From Coniferiporia sulphurascens (taxonomy: Eukaryota; Basidiomycota; Agaricomycetes; Hymenochaetales; Hymenochaetaceae): a DNA stretch of 64,000 nucleotides. The notes under the pieces were generated by a model that saw nothing but the letters and a program-made list of their open reading frames with translations, had not been told where the DNA came from and made no database searches. The DNA is taken from the NCBI GenBank assembly GCA_002794785.1, contig NBBA01000003.1:682001-746000 (forward strand), given 5' to 3'. This document shows positions 46,281-59,600 of the stretch, one piece after another; within the stretch, counting starts at the first letter, position 1; the number at the start of each line of letters is the position of its first letter. A program made the position numbers and the translations under genes.

Positions 46281-48478
46281 ATCACTCTTCATACTCATAC
46301 AGCTTTCGGCGGCCGTACTAGATTTTAGGCTTGCTTTGTTCGATCTGGGCCTTGATAAGTGTTATTCGTGCGACGGTTCGATATAGATCTAGATGATCGG
46401 GCTTCTATCTTCTTTATCTCTATGCTTGAGTACTATATTTTTGGTCAAACTGTTCTGTCCCGTCTCTCTGCTTACGTATGTGATTGTTGTGTTCTCCCTT
46501 GGAAATTCCCTTGTTCGGGCACTAATACTATAGCGGACGGCACTGACCGGCTGATCGTTGTGGCTCAACTGTGGCTGAGACTATGCACCGGTGGGTCTGC
46601 CGCAATTCAGAACACTTGGCTACGCTCGGGAGCCGTGTAGAACGTGCATAAGTATGCTTGCTTGCGTGGTCCGCTGTCGCCGACGGCTGACAAGCTCTCA
46701 CACTAGTGCGATCGTTTAACATAAACGTCCTCCACGAGGCCCGAGGATACTCACGCTGGCCCCACTCACATGTGCGTCCTAATTAATAAAGGAAAGCGGG
46801 TGGGGTGCTGGCGCTATGATAAATTAAATATAAGAACCTCCATACAAAAACATAAAACCGGGTCGTCTTGGTGATATTTCTGGGGTGAAGTTATTTGCGT
46901 TCGGAACTCGGAGCAATTGATGGTTCTACCCACTAGTCCTGTTTATTTATGTATATTATGTTGGGGGTCTTCCTAACCCGCGTGTCGCGGTGTTCCGCCG
47001 GTACCAATAATAATGGTGCCAGTACTCTACTTTTAGTACGAAGTTGAAGTACTGCCCCTTCAGCCTTTCCCGCGAAGGCACCGAGCTTGATGCGTTCTCC
47101 GTACGTATTCACTTCTGGGGCTGATACTTCCAGACAGGCCCCGGAGCCGCGGATTGTCCGAGGGGCTCACGACATAGTACTGTAAACGACTCGGTCACGT
47201 ATTGCGCATGGAAGTGCGTTGTTCACCGTGACCGGTCGGTGCTCCGCGTTTACTCTCGAGTAGTCCGAGTCCGATTTTTGTTCGATTGTATTGCCAGTAG
47301 TACATATACTTATGTCACTTCCGACGGAATCTCCCGGCACCGACTCGGACTCCAAGGTAGGGTTTGGGTTCGGATTTCTAACAGTATTGGGTTCCGGGAA
47401 CGTACGTCTCCCAGAAGGAAATTCTAGCCCCAAATTGAACGACTCGGATGCGACCGTAGTGTTAGTACTGTGACGGACCGGTGGGGCGGCGGCTCGCAGA
47501 GCTTGCTATTCGTGTCTTACAAAGGCAAGAATAGTAGGGCACGCTGCCTTGGCACGAGTCTTCGTAAGTGTGTATGTACAGTATGTAAATATAAATAAGT
47601 ATCGCCGGCCAGCAGCTACCGCGACGCTAGAAACTTTGAACGTGTCCTGACCGTGGGCCGGCGTACTTTTCTATACTTACAGTATCCGGACCAGCACGGC
47701 GGCCCGGGGGCCGGACGATCCTTCCCTAGGTTTTCAATCCCGGCGCGAATTATTCCAAGCTTCAATTCGCTCTGTATTGGAGTACCTTTTTTCGCAATAT
47801 ACATACAGTTCGCCTATTTTATACTGTCGCTGGCGTCGGCGTTGCGGTGTTGTAGGCGGTGGTGTGCTCGCTCTCCAGCCCTAGTTTTATTTCTCACCCT
47901 GAAGGTACTATTTCTCCGAGGACTGCTCGGGTCCAAACTTGAAAAACCACACGGGCTTCAAGTCGATTGCGATCGCGAACGTTCTTACACTAATAGGGTC
48001 TTTGCATGTGTTGTTATCGTCGCACGTTCGCGTTCGTACACGCAGGTGCAGGCACGCCGGGCGTTGAGCTAGCTATAAGTGCTTAGGACGGGCGGTCGAA
48101 AAACAACAGATAGGCCATAGGGAACGCCTAGTAAACGATTGATTGTATGTGAATTGGTTGTCCGTCAGGGAGGGTGGTGATGACGTGAGGTACATGGTGT
48201 GGTCTATATAGCTAGGGAATTGCCCAAGCGCGAGTGCGACGGAACAGATGATGGAGTGGGGGCATCGGTGAGGCGTGAACCAAAATAAGAGGAGTGATAC
48301 ATAGGGACAAACACGAAGGAGTGAGACGGAGACCAACGAAAAAAAAATAGTTTACACGGCAGAGACAAAGAAAAGAAAAAAATCTATGGGGGATGCACGA
48401 ATTATTAAAATAAATTGCAACGACGGACGAGGAAAAAGAAAATAAGTGCAGATGATGAGCAAAAACGAGCCAGTCATG
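46281..48478. other. Intergenic between convergent Ccp1 and arrestin-like genes
   Basis: About 2.2 kb with only short overlapping frames and no domain recognised. It holds the 3' ends of both neighbours. No tRNA, repeat array or transposon end was seen. Confidence 0.5.
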
Positions 48479-51232
48479 TTATCGCACGCGATGCAATTGC
48501 GCCGACGAGCCGTTGGAGCGAGCGCGCGCGAAATGCGATACGAGATCAGTGTCACTGAACGAGCGATGTGCCCCGTTATCGCTGCTTGCGGCCCCTCCTG
48601 ACATGGGAGACACTTCTCCGTGTACCTGTGCCTCTGAATCCTCGTATGTCGGCAATCCACGCAGCGTGTCGAGTGGGGGAACGCGCGAACCGCTGTGAGA
48701 AGCCGTGAAGTAGTCCGGCACTGCACTCGACGACGCGCTCGTGCTCAGCGTGCCGTTAGCAATCGTGGCGACGTCGTAGGGTGATAATGGCGAAGGCATT
48801 GGCATTGTCATCGCGCGTATGTCGCTCGCTGAACCCAAAGAACCCAGTCCCGAAGACAAAGCAGCGTTGCGGTGCGCTTGCATGTTCTGGAAGTGGTGGG
48901 CGAGTGATTGTGAGTGCGCGTGTGCGTGCCATGGTGCAGAGAAGCTTGAGAGGGACGTCATTGGCTTCATCATGACACTAAACAGACCGTGTGGTTGGCG
49001 ACTCGCTGCGTTCGCTGCGTGTATGTGGGTTTCATCCGGGCGCGAGATGCTCGGGCTCGGTGCGCCACTGACGCCACGTTCGGGACTAGGAGCACGAGAA
49101 TTTGCGCGTGAATTCACACGCGAGTTGAGCCGGCTGCGACTCGAGCGACGACTGAGACTGAAGCCCCATCCACCACTACCTTCACGATCGCGGTCGTGCT
49201 GACTGCCCGGTCGGCTGCTTGGCCTACTTGACTCTGGGGAGGCTGACTCGGGGGGCGTCGCACCAGTACTAGCTGGCAAGGAACTGCGTCCTGATGTGTC
49301 CACCCGTGGCACTCCATAAGCAAAGGGAGATGCTCCTGTATCGTGTGTCGGGAGAGAGCTAGGTAACGCAGGACTAGTGTGATCGCCGAGTCCGAGTGTA
49401 ATTTCACTCGCCGGTGTCGTCGTACCAGAGTCGTGACCATCATGAGCGTATGGTCGCCAGGCACGAGCCTCGGGGAGAGATACGTCGATAGCAATACGGT
49501 CGCGCACATGCGATGGATAGCTTGGGAGCTGCGTGTCGTCCTCCGCGGTAGACGAGGCGGTGCCTTCGATCCCGAAGAGAAGGCGACGCGTCTGGAGTGT
49601 TGCGGCGCGTGCCTCGTCAAGTAGCGAGTAATCGAGGATATGTATAGGCAAAGAACAACGCAATTCTGAGGTGTGCCCGTCGAGGTTTCCCAAGAGAACC
49701 GACCACCGCACCCGGTAAGAAACTATGATCGGGTCGAGCGAGTGGGAGGGCGTGAGAGAAGCGGGGAGTGCAAAGTTAATTGACGTGGACACCTCTGAAT
49801 CTCCTTCACTGTCCTGCTCTTCATGTATCACTTCCGATCGCGGGGCTGGGCCACCTGAGGAAGACGAGTCGTGGGAGTGTGCCCTCGAAAGCGCAAGACC
49901 AATACCCTCAATAACAGGCGTAGATGTACCAGAGACAAAAGCCGATGTACCGCTAACCGGATAGCCAGGCGAGGAAGACCCCGAATTTTGTGTCCCAGGT
50001 GCTGGAGTGGCATTCGGTGGCTGCTGTTGCCCGTGCTGCTCTCCAAGCGAACTCTGCAACGCATTGTGAAGACGCTTTCGCTGCTGGTCTTCAACACTAA
50101 CAGCACGACCATTAACAATCTCGTGCTTTCGCGTGACAACATTGCGTGTCTTCTCGAGATGACCGCCACGCGCGAGAGTTCGTGTTGTCTCGCAAAGGTG
50201 CGTCGTGATCGTGAGCACGCGCACACCCTTGGCGAGCGGGGCAAACTTGACCAGAGCAGTCAGCTCGTCGCCGGCAGCCCATGCCTTGTGCGGGATCATG
50301 AGCGCATACATGACCTTCTCCGGCCATGTATTCTCAATTTCGAGCGTTTGCTGGTACTCTAGCGATTCGGGCGCGAAGGCGCGCAGGAGCGTGACGGGGT
50401 GTACGGCAGTGAGATTAGTGGCGAGTCCAGGACGCACGGCAGTTGCGCGCAGTTTGTACGAGATAGACGCGCCGCCGTTAACATAAGTGGCCAAACTGGA
50501 AGGGAGCGAGCCACCCAGACGCAGTTCAAAGGGAAAGAGATGCCGACCAGCCTTGAGAGTATGACTATGCTTCTTCTCCCCCTCAAGGAATGTCCATTCG
50601 TGATTGCAGACGATGTACTGGTTTGGCGAGTTGTTCAGAACATGACTATGTGGGACTGGTTAGGGACGCCTGTCTCCTACTCTACCGGAACAAAGCACTT
50701 ACGGGTCATTGGGGTTCGCTGGCACGCGGGCCTTCCCCCTGAACACAAGAACAATCTGTTTGATTGAAGTCGGCTCCGTGAGGGTAAGAACGACATTGCC
50801 AGTGAGGAGGGTGGGCTCGACATCGACGCCCGTGCCACGGAGGTGCAATACATCGCTCCCGACGACAATGTCAAGGCTCGTATGTGGGCGCTCCTTCGGA
50901 GCCGGGGCGGTACCCGGACCGTCGCCGGAGCGCGTGTGCGGAGAGGTGGTGGTGGAAGTGGACAGTGGCATGTCGTGCTCGCCGGGACCCGAAAGTGAGT
51001 GGAGGGCGGCTTGCAGGGCTGAGACAAGGTGTTCTTCGTGCCCGGCGCTACCATGGGTGGCAGCGGGCGCGCCCACACCTGCAGTCTGCTGCGCCGTCAT
51101 GGCGAGGTTGGTGTCGCGCGAGTGTGGCATGGCAAAGGCCGCTGTGCTGGCGCTATTTCGTCGCACAAAGGAAAAGTGGTCGTTGGCGATGTTGACAACA
51201 GCGGTGCAGACAAGAGCAGCTGTGGTCGTCAA
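48479..51232 (-). CDS. Arrestin-related trafficking adaptor (ART family)
   Basis: Two exons: 51232-50703 and 50645-48479; 2697 nt, 898 residues. It carries an arrestin N domain (about 115-250, with GNVVLTLTEPTSIKQIVLVF and NHEWTFLEGE) and an arrestin C domain (from VMYALMIPHKAWAAGDELTALV), split by a Gln/Ser-rich insert of about 120 residues before PIIVSYRVRWSVLLG. LPxY motifs that could bind WW domains of Rsp5-type ubiquitin ligases are at 550 (LPSY) and 841 (LPTY). Such adaptors bring the ligase to nutrient transporters and trigger their endocytosis. The C-terminal 250 residues are Ser/Pro/Arg-rich and likely phosphorylated. The start at 51232 is the first Met of the open frame; a later Met is possible. 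Confidence 0.87.
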
Positions 51233-51813
51233 AGTACAGAAGTGGGTGACTAGCTCAGGCCTGGTTCATGGCAATGGCTGGATTATACGGCTGGGCTGCT
51301 GCGGGCAACGTCAGAGGAGCGTCGTTGACGATATGGAGGGCGAGGGAGGACCCTCGGAGAGGGAGAGACGGGGCGGTGGAGAGTGCATAAAATTTGTTTA
51401 TCGGGGGTCGTTTTTGAGGACAAGCAGCGGCACCCGGCCTGCCGCTCCCGAATTCCGCATCGATCCCTGTTCGCCACGCAGACACAAAAAATAGATAGAC
51501 ACAGCAAATTTACTAGCGACTCATTCGAACAGCAAAAAGTAAGTATGGGTTCTCTGTCCGTAATTATCTCGCCACCGCCAAACATGCGCTGGCACGCTGC
51601 ACAGAACCCCTTTCGTAACCAATTGCAATCCTGCTGGTGCGCACGGAAGTCCTGACGGCACCTGCTCGGCTTCGCAAACTCTGTACACCTAACCGTCTCC
51701 AACAGCTGATCGAGAACCAACCGACGGCCCCCCGAACTGTTTGTCCCTGCCAACGCGGCAGAACTTCTTTTACAGTATACTCTAAAAGGGACCGCGCCTC
51801 CGTGGCCGGGTAC
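51233..51813. other. Intergenic, promoter of the arrestin-like gene
   Basis: About 580 bases between the S1P-lyase stop and the arrestin-like start, both on the minus strand. It presumably holds the lyase 3' UTR and the promoter of the adaptor. No further gene is supported. Confidence 0.5.
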
Positions 51814-54800
51814 TCACGCCTTGTACAACGCATCCAAGAATGCAGATGCGACCTTCTCAACCATCGCTGGCCCGACCGCGCTCGAATTCCCCAGTCCTGT
51901 GCACCCCAAAAATGTGCCACAAAGCCGCAGTATTGACAGAAGCGTCACCGCACGTATTGACGACGGAATGGACGCGGTTATCGGCGAGTAGGCGATGCCG
52001 AACAAGGCGGGCCCAGACGCAAAGCGGGCGGCGGGAAAGCCACATTGATCCGGGGTCGTAAATACATGTCCAGTTTTAAAAGGTGTGCCGATAGGTGTGT
52101 GTGAGCGGAGAGGGTCGGGCGCCAGGCGATAGCCGGCACGCCGTGGTTCGGCGGGCCGATGCAGCCGCAGAAATCAGATGTAAGGGTGGCAGCAATTCAT
52201 CGAAACCAAAACGGAATGAATAAAGAACCAGCAAGATAAAGAGACCGTTAGATTCCGAATACTTCATAACCGGAGAAAAAGAGAGTAATAGAGGCCCACG
52301 GACCGTAAAGCACGACCATATTGCCTTGTTTGTCTTCCGCAGACGATCGTCCCTTCATTTCGCGAACACAATCCTTAAGGTCGGCAATGAAGTTGTCAAC
52401 AACCGGTACCGTAAGTCGCTGCATTGCCACAAAAGATACCAGTCAGTTGCCTATCCCAGTAAACGGTGAACGCAAGAAGCGAGATGAAGTGAGAGAAGAT
52501 ATTTGGAAGGAACAAGGACGCCTGGGCACGCCCTGATGTGAGGAAACCTCGGTGGAATTATCTCCTTCCACCCTTCTCCTTCTCGGGGAGGCAAATTCTC
52601 GCACCATTTGCAACCGTGGCCATCGGCCAAGCCCCAAGACACAAATAAGAATGAGGGGGGAAGACAGAAGGTCAACCAAAGATGTGCGGGGACATTATAA
52701 CACATAATATAAAAGGAAGGAGGGAACAAAGAAACCCCAGGAACACCATAAGCATTACGCTCACCGTGCACGCAATGTGTAATGCGGCGGGCTTTGACAG
52801 GCCATTGAGGTGCCAACCACGCGCGGACATCGCATCCCCGACTGCGAGCACGTTCACGCGCGGGTCGCGAGCTGCGAAGGCGACGCAGCTAGCCGGTGGC
52901 GAGCCTAGAACATAGAGCTCCGGGATGTCGTCGCGTATTGCCCGTGCGATTGTCTGTGCACATCCCACGATTGCGCGGCACGATGCAAGATATCCGCTAG
53001 GAAATGCAGAGAAAGAAAGAAGGATCCGTTAGCATAGTCGGAGATCAAAGGGGGCCAGGGAAGTCGTATTCACTCTTCGCCCATATACTGCATTGCCGCC
53101 CAGGTACCGGCAATGAGCGCCCCCGGTCTGCGGTGCGTAACGAAAACGAGGATTGTAAGTACAGTAAGCGGCAACAGACTCCAGAATCGGAAATAAAGAG
53201 TGGACTTGTGGAAAACAGACACGGCGGCGAAGGTTTGCTGACAAATCAACGGAAGAGCCGCGGAGTACGCACCGAGATCCAGCTAGGCTAGGACTGCCAT
53301 ATACGCCACCTGTGGTCAAATAACGGAGGCGAGATCAGCACAATCTAGAGATTGCATCACGGATAACGCGTCAGGGCGGGAAAAAAAGAAGGGGCGACGT
53401 GCTTCGATCGCAGAGAAGTACGTAGTTGTCAAAGGGTATCAAGGGCAGTTATGCACAAAACGGGGAGGATAACGGAAGAGAAGAGTAAATCCAGACCTGG
53501 CCACCCAGTGGTAATATAGTACTGGTGCCTCCGCAGTTCGGCGTTCCGGTGCATCACAACCGAAGATCCCTAGAAACGTTCCATTCCATGTACAACATGA
53601 GAACTCGTCCTTCGCATTTTCTCTTCGCATCCACCGCACGACATACCTTCGGTGCAAATCCGTACTGTATCCCAGAATCAATGAGCATATGTTGGTCTTA
53701 ACCCCTTTAAAAAATGGAAATAGTGCGTGCCTTGTGTGTGTCGCAACTAATACTTGTCACGCCTTCCAGTCTGAAGTCGAAGACGTCGCATGGATAACCG
53801 GCCTTTTCGAGAAATGGTACAATAAAGCTTCCTAGACAGCAGTCGACGTGGAGTCCGACATTGTGCTTCTTGGCGAGCGCGGACAGCGCGGTAATGTCAT
53901 CCATGCAACCATCGGGGAAATTGATAGCTGAGCCGACGATCTCGAGGAAATCGGTGTGCGTGAGTGCTAGGGAAAACTAAAAATTGAAAGTAACTCACTA
54001 ATATAGTATTCGCGTTGCTGCAACAATCAATAAGTAGAAGTGAAAATCAGTGCTAAATTTAGAGTAATGCAATGGGAGAGCATTTAGCCCGGCCTACATG
54101 GCGCGCTTCACTCTGGAAATGTTCACCTTCCGTGTCTCGAAGTCGACAGGAATGGTGTGGAGTTTGATTTTGAGGTAAGCCGCAGCTTTGTCAAAGGCTG
54201 CATGTGCAGAAATAGGAACGACCCTAGCGGTGGTAGTTGTAACTTTCTTCCATTTCTTCGTTAATAAATGTATAGAGAACTCACATTTCTGGTTCCTTGA
54301 TGCCTTTGACAGCACGAGCCCAGTCGCGATGTGTCTTAACAGCCATTATTATGGATTCGGTCCCACCGCTCGTCATCGTTCCTGCACCATCGGGGTTGTT
54401 GTACATCCTAAGACACATTGCGACAACCTCTGCCTCCATCTTCCGCACCGCTGGAAATGCATCCGGGTGCAGAGGATTCGACACACAGTACTTGCGAAAA
54501 GCAGCAACAATTACGTTTTCCATATCTTCGCCTCCGTCTGTTACGAGCCCGCATAGGGTTTGGTCATTAAATCTATCGCTCACACTTGATTTCCCCAGGA
54601 AATTTGAGGTAGTACGCACGATATACAGCCCCTGACAAACGCCCGCCCTTCCAGTTCGCATGTTTTCCGAGTTCGTTGTCCATCGTATCCATTTCTTTCA
54701 GGATCCATTCGGGCGTACGACCTTCTAAAGGCAGAGCAAGGTGGCGTACCACGTCGGGGCCCTTGGGTACAAGCGAATTTTCAATTTTCAGCTGTGCCTC

Positions 54801-55104
54801 GCCTAGCTGTGATTCTACTTTGTTCTTTGCAGGCGGAAGGCGTAGCGCGAGCAGAATAACGTGCTAGTTGACGAGATATTTAGCAGAGCACAAGAATATC
54901 AGCTCTTGTGCCCACCTGACAGAGCCATGTCCAAAATTCCGAGAGAGTTTGGACAACACCGCGCGCACGAAGGTGCCGCTGGGCCTTAAGCGAGTGCGTA
55001 AGTAGCACGTAGATGAAAAGGAGCGTCTTCGCGGTGTCAAAAGTGGTATAGCGCCGCGCGCCATCTCGGGCTTTCGAAAGCGCAGCCAACGCTACTATTC
55101 TCAT
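51814..55104 (-). CDS. DPL1: Sphingosine-1-phosphate lyase
   Basis: Thirteen exons (minus): 55104-54916, 54863-54620, 54537-54285, 54223-54098, 54017-53999, 53940-53731, 53664-53647, 53569-53497, 53309-53273, 53127-53074, 52996-52765, 52418-52304, 51896-51814; 1653 nt, 550 residues. It cleaves long-chain base phosphates to a fatty aldehyde and phosphoethanolamine in the ER membrane, the exit step of sphingolipid breakdown. An N-terminal hydrophobic segment ([10 protein letters not shown]) anchors it; the rest is a PLP fold-type I enzyme. Family marks: [29 protein letters not shown], the HVDCCLGSF strand, and [17 protein letters not shown] with PLP-binding K347. The tail [25 protein letters not shown] is typical. 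Exons 5 and 7 are microexons (19 and 18 nt). The intron after K347 has a GC donor. Confidence 0.95.
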
Positions 55105-56655
55105 TTTGCGATGAGGAGAAGGCGAGGTCGGGGGTCAACGCTGCATGAAATCGTACCCCTAGGCCTGCTGCGCCGGACTCTCAGTCCAAATTTAGACGGT
55201 AACCTCCGGTTCGGGGTCTGCGTCATCCCGAGCCCGGTCGTGCCGGGACCGTGCCGAGTCCTACATAGGTTCCGCTCATCATGCCACTCGGGAAACTTTC
55301 AACACTCAGGAAACTCTATATCAGACTGAAAACGGCGTTTTATAAGCCACCTGGCTAGTTATCAAGTGGTGCCAGTATAATCATATGCTCGGTCTCGACA
55401 AACGTAATCTGTTAGGAATACGGTACAGCTTGAAGGCGATTAGTAAGGATAGTAAGCAAGGTAGTTTTCCTTCTCTTAGGACGCATATAGTAGTCCGATA
55501 AATTTCCTTACACCTCGATCCTATATCTTGTGTTGCGGAATGAGGTGAGTAATTTGGTACTTGTTTGTAGTTTTATATCTGACAAGTGAATTTCATTTTC
55601 TCATCAAAATGCATGTATCTTTAAAGTGTTTAGTAGTAGTATTATATAAGATGGTGAAAACTACGACGTGACTTGAAGCATGGACGACGTGGAATATGCG
55701 CCATGTATTTCATAAGTGAAGTAACAAATGGTGTCCGATAGATTTTACTGGTAGTTCCCATTCCTTGCTCAAGGATTACTATGCTTTTCGCTCGTCGCCT
55801 GACACTGTAGATCGAACCTAAACCTAGCTCTGAATAGTACAGGCGCAAGGCCAAGGCCAAGATTTCCGAGGGTACAAGAGTCAGGATGGGCCTTACCTCT
55901 CTTTTCGGTGAACCCGGACGCCTGCACACGAAGCTATTAATATAGTGGATATAATTCCGTGGGCGAATATGTTTACGGTAGTGCACCGCACAGGTCCGAG
56001 TCGAACGCCGACAACGTACATACGTAGAAAATCTGCAGTAGAATCAGAGGCGCAGACCCCTTTAACTGGATATTGGCAAGTGCAAGTACGCAAGGTCATC
56101 TCGGGCTAGGTGCCAGTGGGGGGTCTTGGCACAGAGTCATCTTGCTAAGACTTCCCTTTCGTACTAGGTGAGCCGGGGATTTCCGTGTTAGACGAACATA
56201 CACTTGAGATTCCGCCGTGTATTTTATTTCCAAATTGCATGAGATTAACAAATACTTGCTGAAGACCATTTGCGACATCTTGTCGCTGAATATCTTTACG
56301 ACACACTCCGTTCAGGCACATAGCTGATTCTTCTGTTAAAGACCTTCTGCAAATTCGGTTTTTGTACCCACTGCACGTTCCCATTTATGCCATATATGAA
56401 TACATGCCAGACGCATACGGCATGGTGGGTTTTAGTAGTACAATAAATATTGTAAGACTGCAGTGAGAGCCAGAATGGAAGCCGGGCGCCGATCTGAGAT
56501 GGCTGTGCTGTCCTAAGGAGGATATCATCATCGTGGCCAACGCGTGCCACTCGGCGGCGGTTATTCAGGCTGACGCGCGTTCCCGCTCCTACAGCCTGGC
56601 GAGCAACGACTCGTTCTCCTCGACACTGTTTTTCTTTGTCGCCAACTTGTGTGAC
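55105..56655. other. Intergenic, divergent promoters of S1P lyase and muskelin
   Basis: About 1.55 kb between genes transcribed in opposite directions. Short overlapping frames on the minus strand have no splice partners or domains. A frame from 56533 runs into the muskelin start but has no ATG before 56656. Confidence 0.5.
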
Positions 56656-59600
56656 ATGCCAAAGCCGCCATCTGTACAGATCAAGTACTCGATAGCAGGC
56701 TGTTCGGAGCACAGCGGGCGCTATGTCGCGGAGAACATCAAGTTCGACAGACCGCTCGATCAGTCGAGCCGCTGGAGCTCTGCAAAGGAAGTTGCGGTCA
56801 ACGGGAAGTCCTGGATACTCATAGAGATGGACACCGTCGCAGTACTCGGTGAGTATCTCCTTGAGGAACGTCTGTTGTGTATCTCCTCCGAAGTACCAAG
56901 CAAGGTGTTTCTATGTTCCGGACCGGTTAAAAGCCCGTACTTCGTTTTCATAAACACCATGTTTTCTGTCCTAAACCCCGTAAAATTGTTCTGGCGGCAG
57001 AAAGGTCCCTTGTGCATGACTTTAGGAACAGTGGCGCATAATCTTCAGCGTCAAAGTTGGGCACTTGGATCAAGGGGCTCTGCTCTCGCTCTTCTTCCTC
57101 CATTTTCCGATTTTGACCCTGGTCTTGAGCAAAATTCTGACATTTATCATGACAGAAAGCATCGTTTTTGGAAAGGTGTGATATCTATCGTATTCTCCCA
57201 CACCTGAAGACCAAACGTTTCCACCCCTGTCCTCCGCAGTTTCACAAATGTATGCTTCCTTCCAGGCCCTCTAAATGACATCATTTCTTTCCGTTAATTA
57301 TGTGGTTTATTAGGCCATCCTTGCAACATGAAGGACTTCGAGGTCCATGTCGGCATGTCCCGGGATCATCTAACGGAAGCGCTTCGGTCGACTTTGAAAA
57401 ACGATCCGAAACCTGAGACTTTCCCTCTAACGCATAAGACCAAAGACGGTATCCCGTTCCCTACGCGCTTCGTGAAGATAGTTTCCCTTTCGTGAGGCTC
57501 TATTATTCTGGCATGAAAAAAAAACCGTCCTGACCTTCCCATACAATGAAGTGCCTATGGACATAACTTTAATACATCTATATGGTACGTATCGCTATTA
57601 GGCGTCACGAATGAACAATATGTACGCGAAATAACGGATGGTTTTGTGCAAGTACGTTATTCCTGATTTGCATCCAAAGCAAAGATCCATTGTCTTCTAC
57701 AGAACAGAGAAACTTTGGCCATGCGACAAATTCTGAAACATCTTCGCCAGCGGCGGCATATTTCAACATACCGGCAGCTTCTAGCTCGCACAAGTGTTCA
57801 GCTAGAGCATCCCCTCGTTTCCGATTTCTATGAGACACTTGTCCTCCGGGGTGACTGGGCCGCTGCTGAACGGCAATTACGCAAACTCGCTTCAGCAGGT
57901 CTCTTCTCTTCATACATCCACTCGTGCACTCCGCGCGCGCACTGGCGGCAACTTCGTGGCACCGACGCCAATGGCGACTTCCCTTGCAAGCGGGGCGGGC
58001 ACGCGATGTGCATGGACGTCGAGGGTGGACTCATTTATCTTTTTGGAGGGTATGACGGCCAGAAGAGTCTCGATGACTTTTGGGTATATAACCTGCGAGA
58101 AGGTCGATGGAAGGTGATCAGTCATAGCGTCGTGGAAGAGAAGAACGGACCAGGTCCGCGGGCGTGTCATAAAATGGTTTTTGATCCGAAAAATGGGTGT
58201 ATATATATGCTAGGCAGGCTGGGAGATGGGGACTTACCTACGAGTCGTGATGGCAGTAGCGCCCCTACCCCTGCAAGCAGTACGAGCAACTCGGCTGAAG
58301 GTAACTCTAACCCGTCATCAGGCCTAAGCCAGATGCGGAGCACCAGACGTGATAGGCCACCCACTAACGTCAGTGGGTCGACGACACAAGGATCGCAAAC
58401 GTCAACATCATCTTCGCTGCCCGACCCAAGTAAGCCTCCAGTGCAGGGTTATCACTCTGAATTCTATCGTTATCGGACCCGTGGTATTGACCAAGGACAA
58501 TGGGAGCTTTTGGATTTTGACACAGCAGTAAGGCCTTATTTTACTTTACACACCTCTCCGACTGATTATTGGCACTACTAAGACCGCCAACGGCCCTAAG
58601 CTAGTGTATGATCACCAGCTCGTTCTTGACTCGGAAGCACAGGTGCTGTATGTGCAGGGAGGCAGAGTCGTCGATGGAGATTGGAACACACCCAAATACT
58701 CTGGTCTGTATAGTTACGACCTTCGGACGGGAAAATGGGCGGCGATTCAGTGAGAGAGCTAATTCTAATCTCGGGAGATTGAGTGCTCTGGCTCATAATC
58801 AAATTTTGTTTCTAGAGTCAGCTCTTCGGAAACAGTTTTCCCTCCTCGATTTGGTAAGCTTTCGCCGTTGGTTAAACCTATCTCATTTAGACCTGATCAG
58901 AATAACAACCCGATAGGTCACTCGATGGTATTTGAGCCCTTTAAAAAGAAGCTTTTCATTTTTGCAGGCCAGAAAGACGAATATCTTTCTGACATGTGGG
59001 AATACGACATACCTAGCAAAACAATGAATGAACTGTTCCAAAATGTCACGCCCGTCGGTGGCCCGGAGGCATGCTTTGCACAACGGGCAGTAATTGATCC
59101 CGCACTGAAAGAAATATATGTGTAAGTCATCTTCGCTAGTAACGGTGGCTTCAGCAGACTGATATTACTATTAGGTTCGGCGGTCTTACAAAGGGAAGCA
59201 GCGTTTTCGCTCCTGGTTCGGGTCTACCTGTATCATTGTACAAATATGACACCAAACCGGGAACGTGGAAGCGTGTGCCTACTGCTGAAAGTGTTTCCTC
59301 ATCCCCTTCTCAGTCCGTTAAACCCCATCGAGGCGACATGGATGTCGACGATGGGGGCACCAGCAAAGTCGAAGGAGAGGAAAATGTCGAACCCTTGGCG
59401 CGGTGCGCGTGTCAGGTGGTTTATGATCCCCGCACACAGACATTCTTTCTTCACGGTGGGAATGCGGGACAAATAAATCGTGAGTCGCGTTCGGGTACGG
59501 TGAGCGACGAGCGACTAGATGACTTCTGGAGTATGACGCTTGGAAGGTATAGTTAAACCTAAGCATTTGTCGGAAGCCTCTGATAACGTCATTTTCAGGC

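Noticed and set aside
50709..51494. 261-codon plus-strand frame antisense to the arrestin-like exon 1
   Set aside because: The opposite strand encodes a recognisable arrestin domain; the antisense frame is a codon-bias shadow.
56533..56655. Upstream extension of muskelin
   Set aside because: The frame is open but has no ATG before 56656, and family similarity begins right after that Met.
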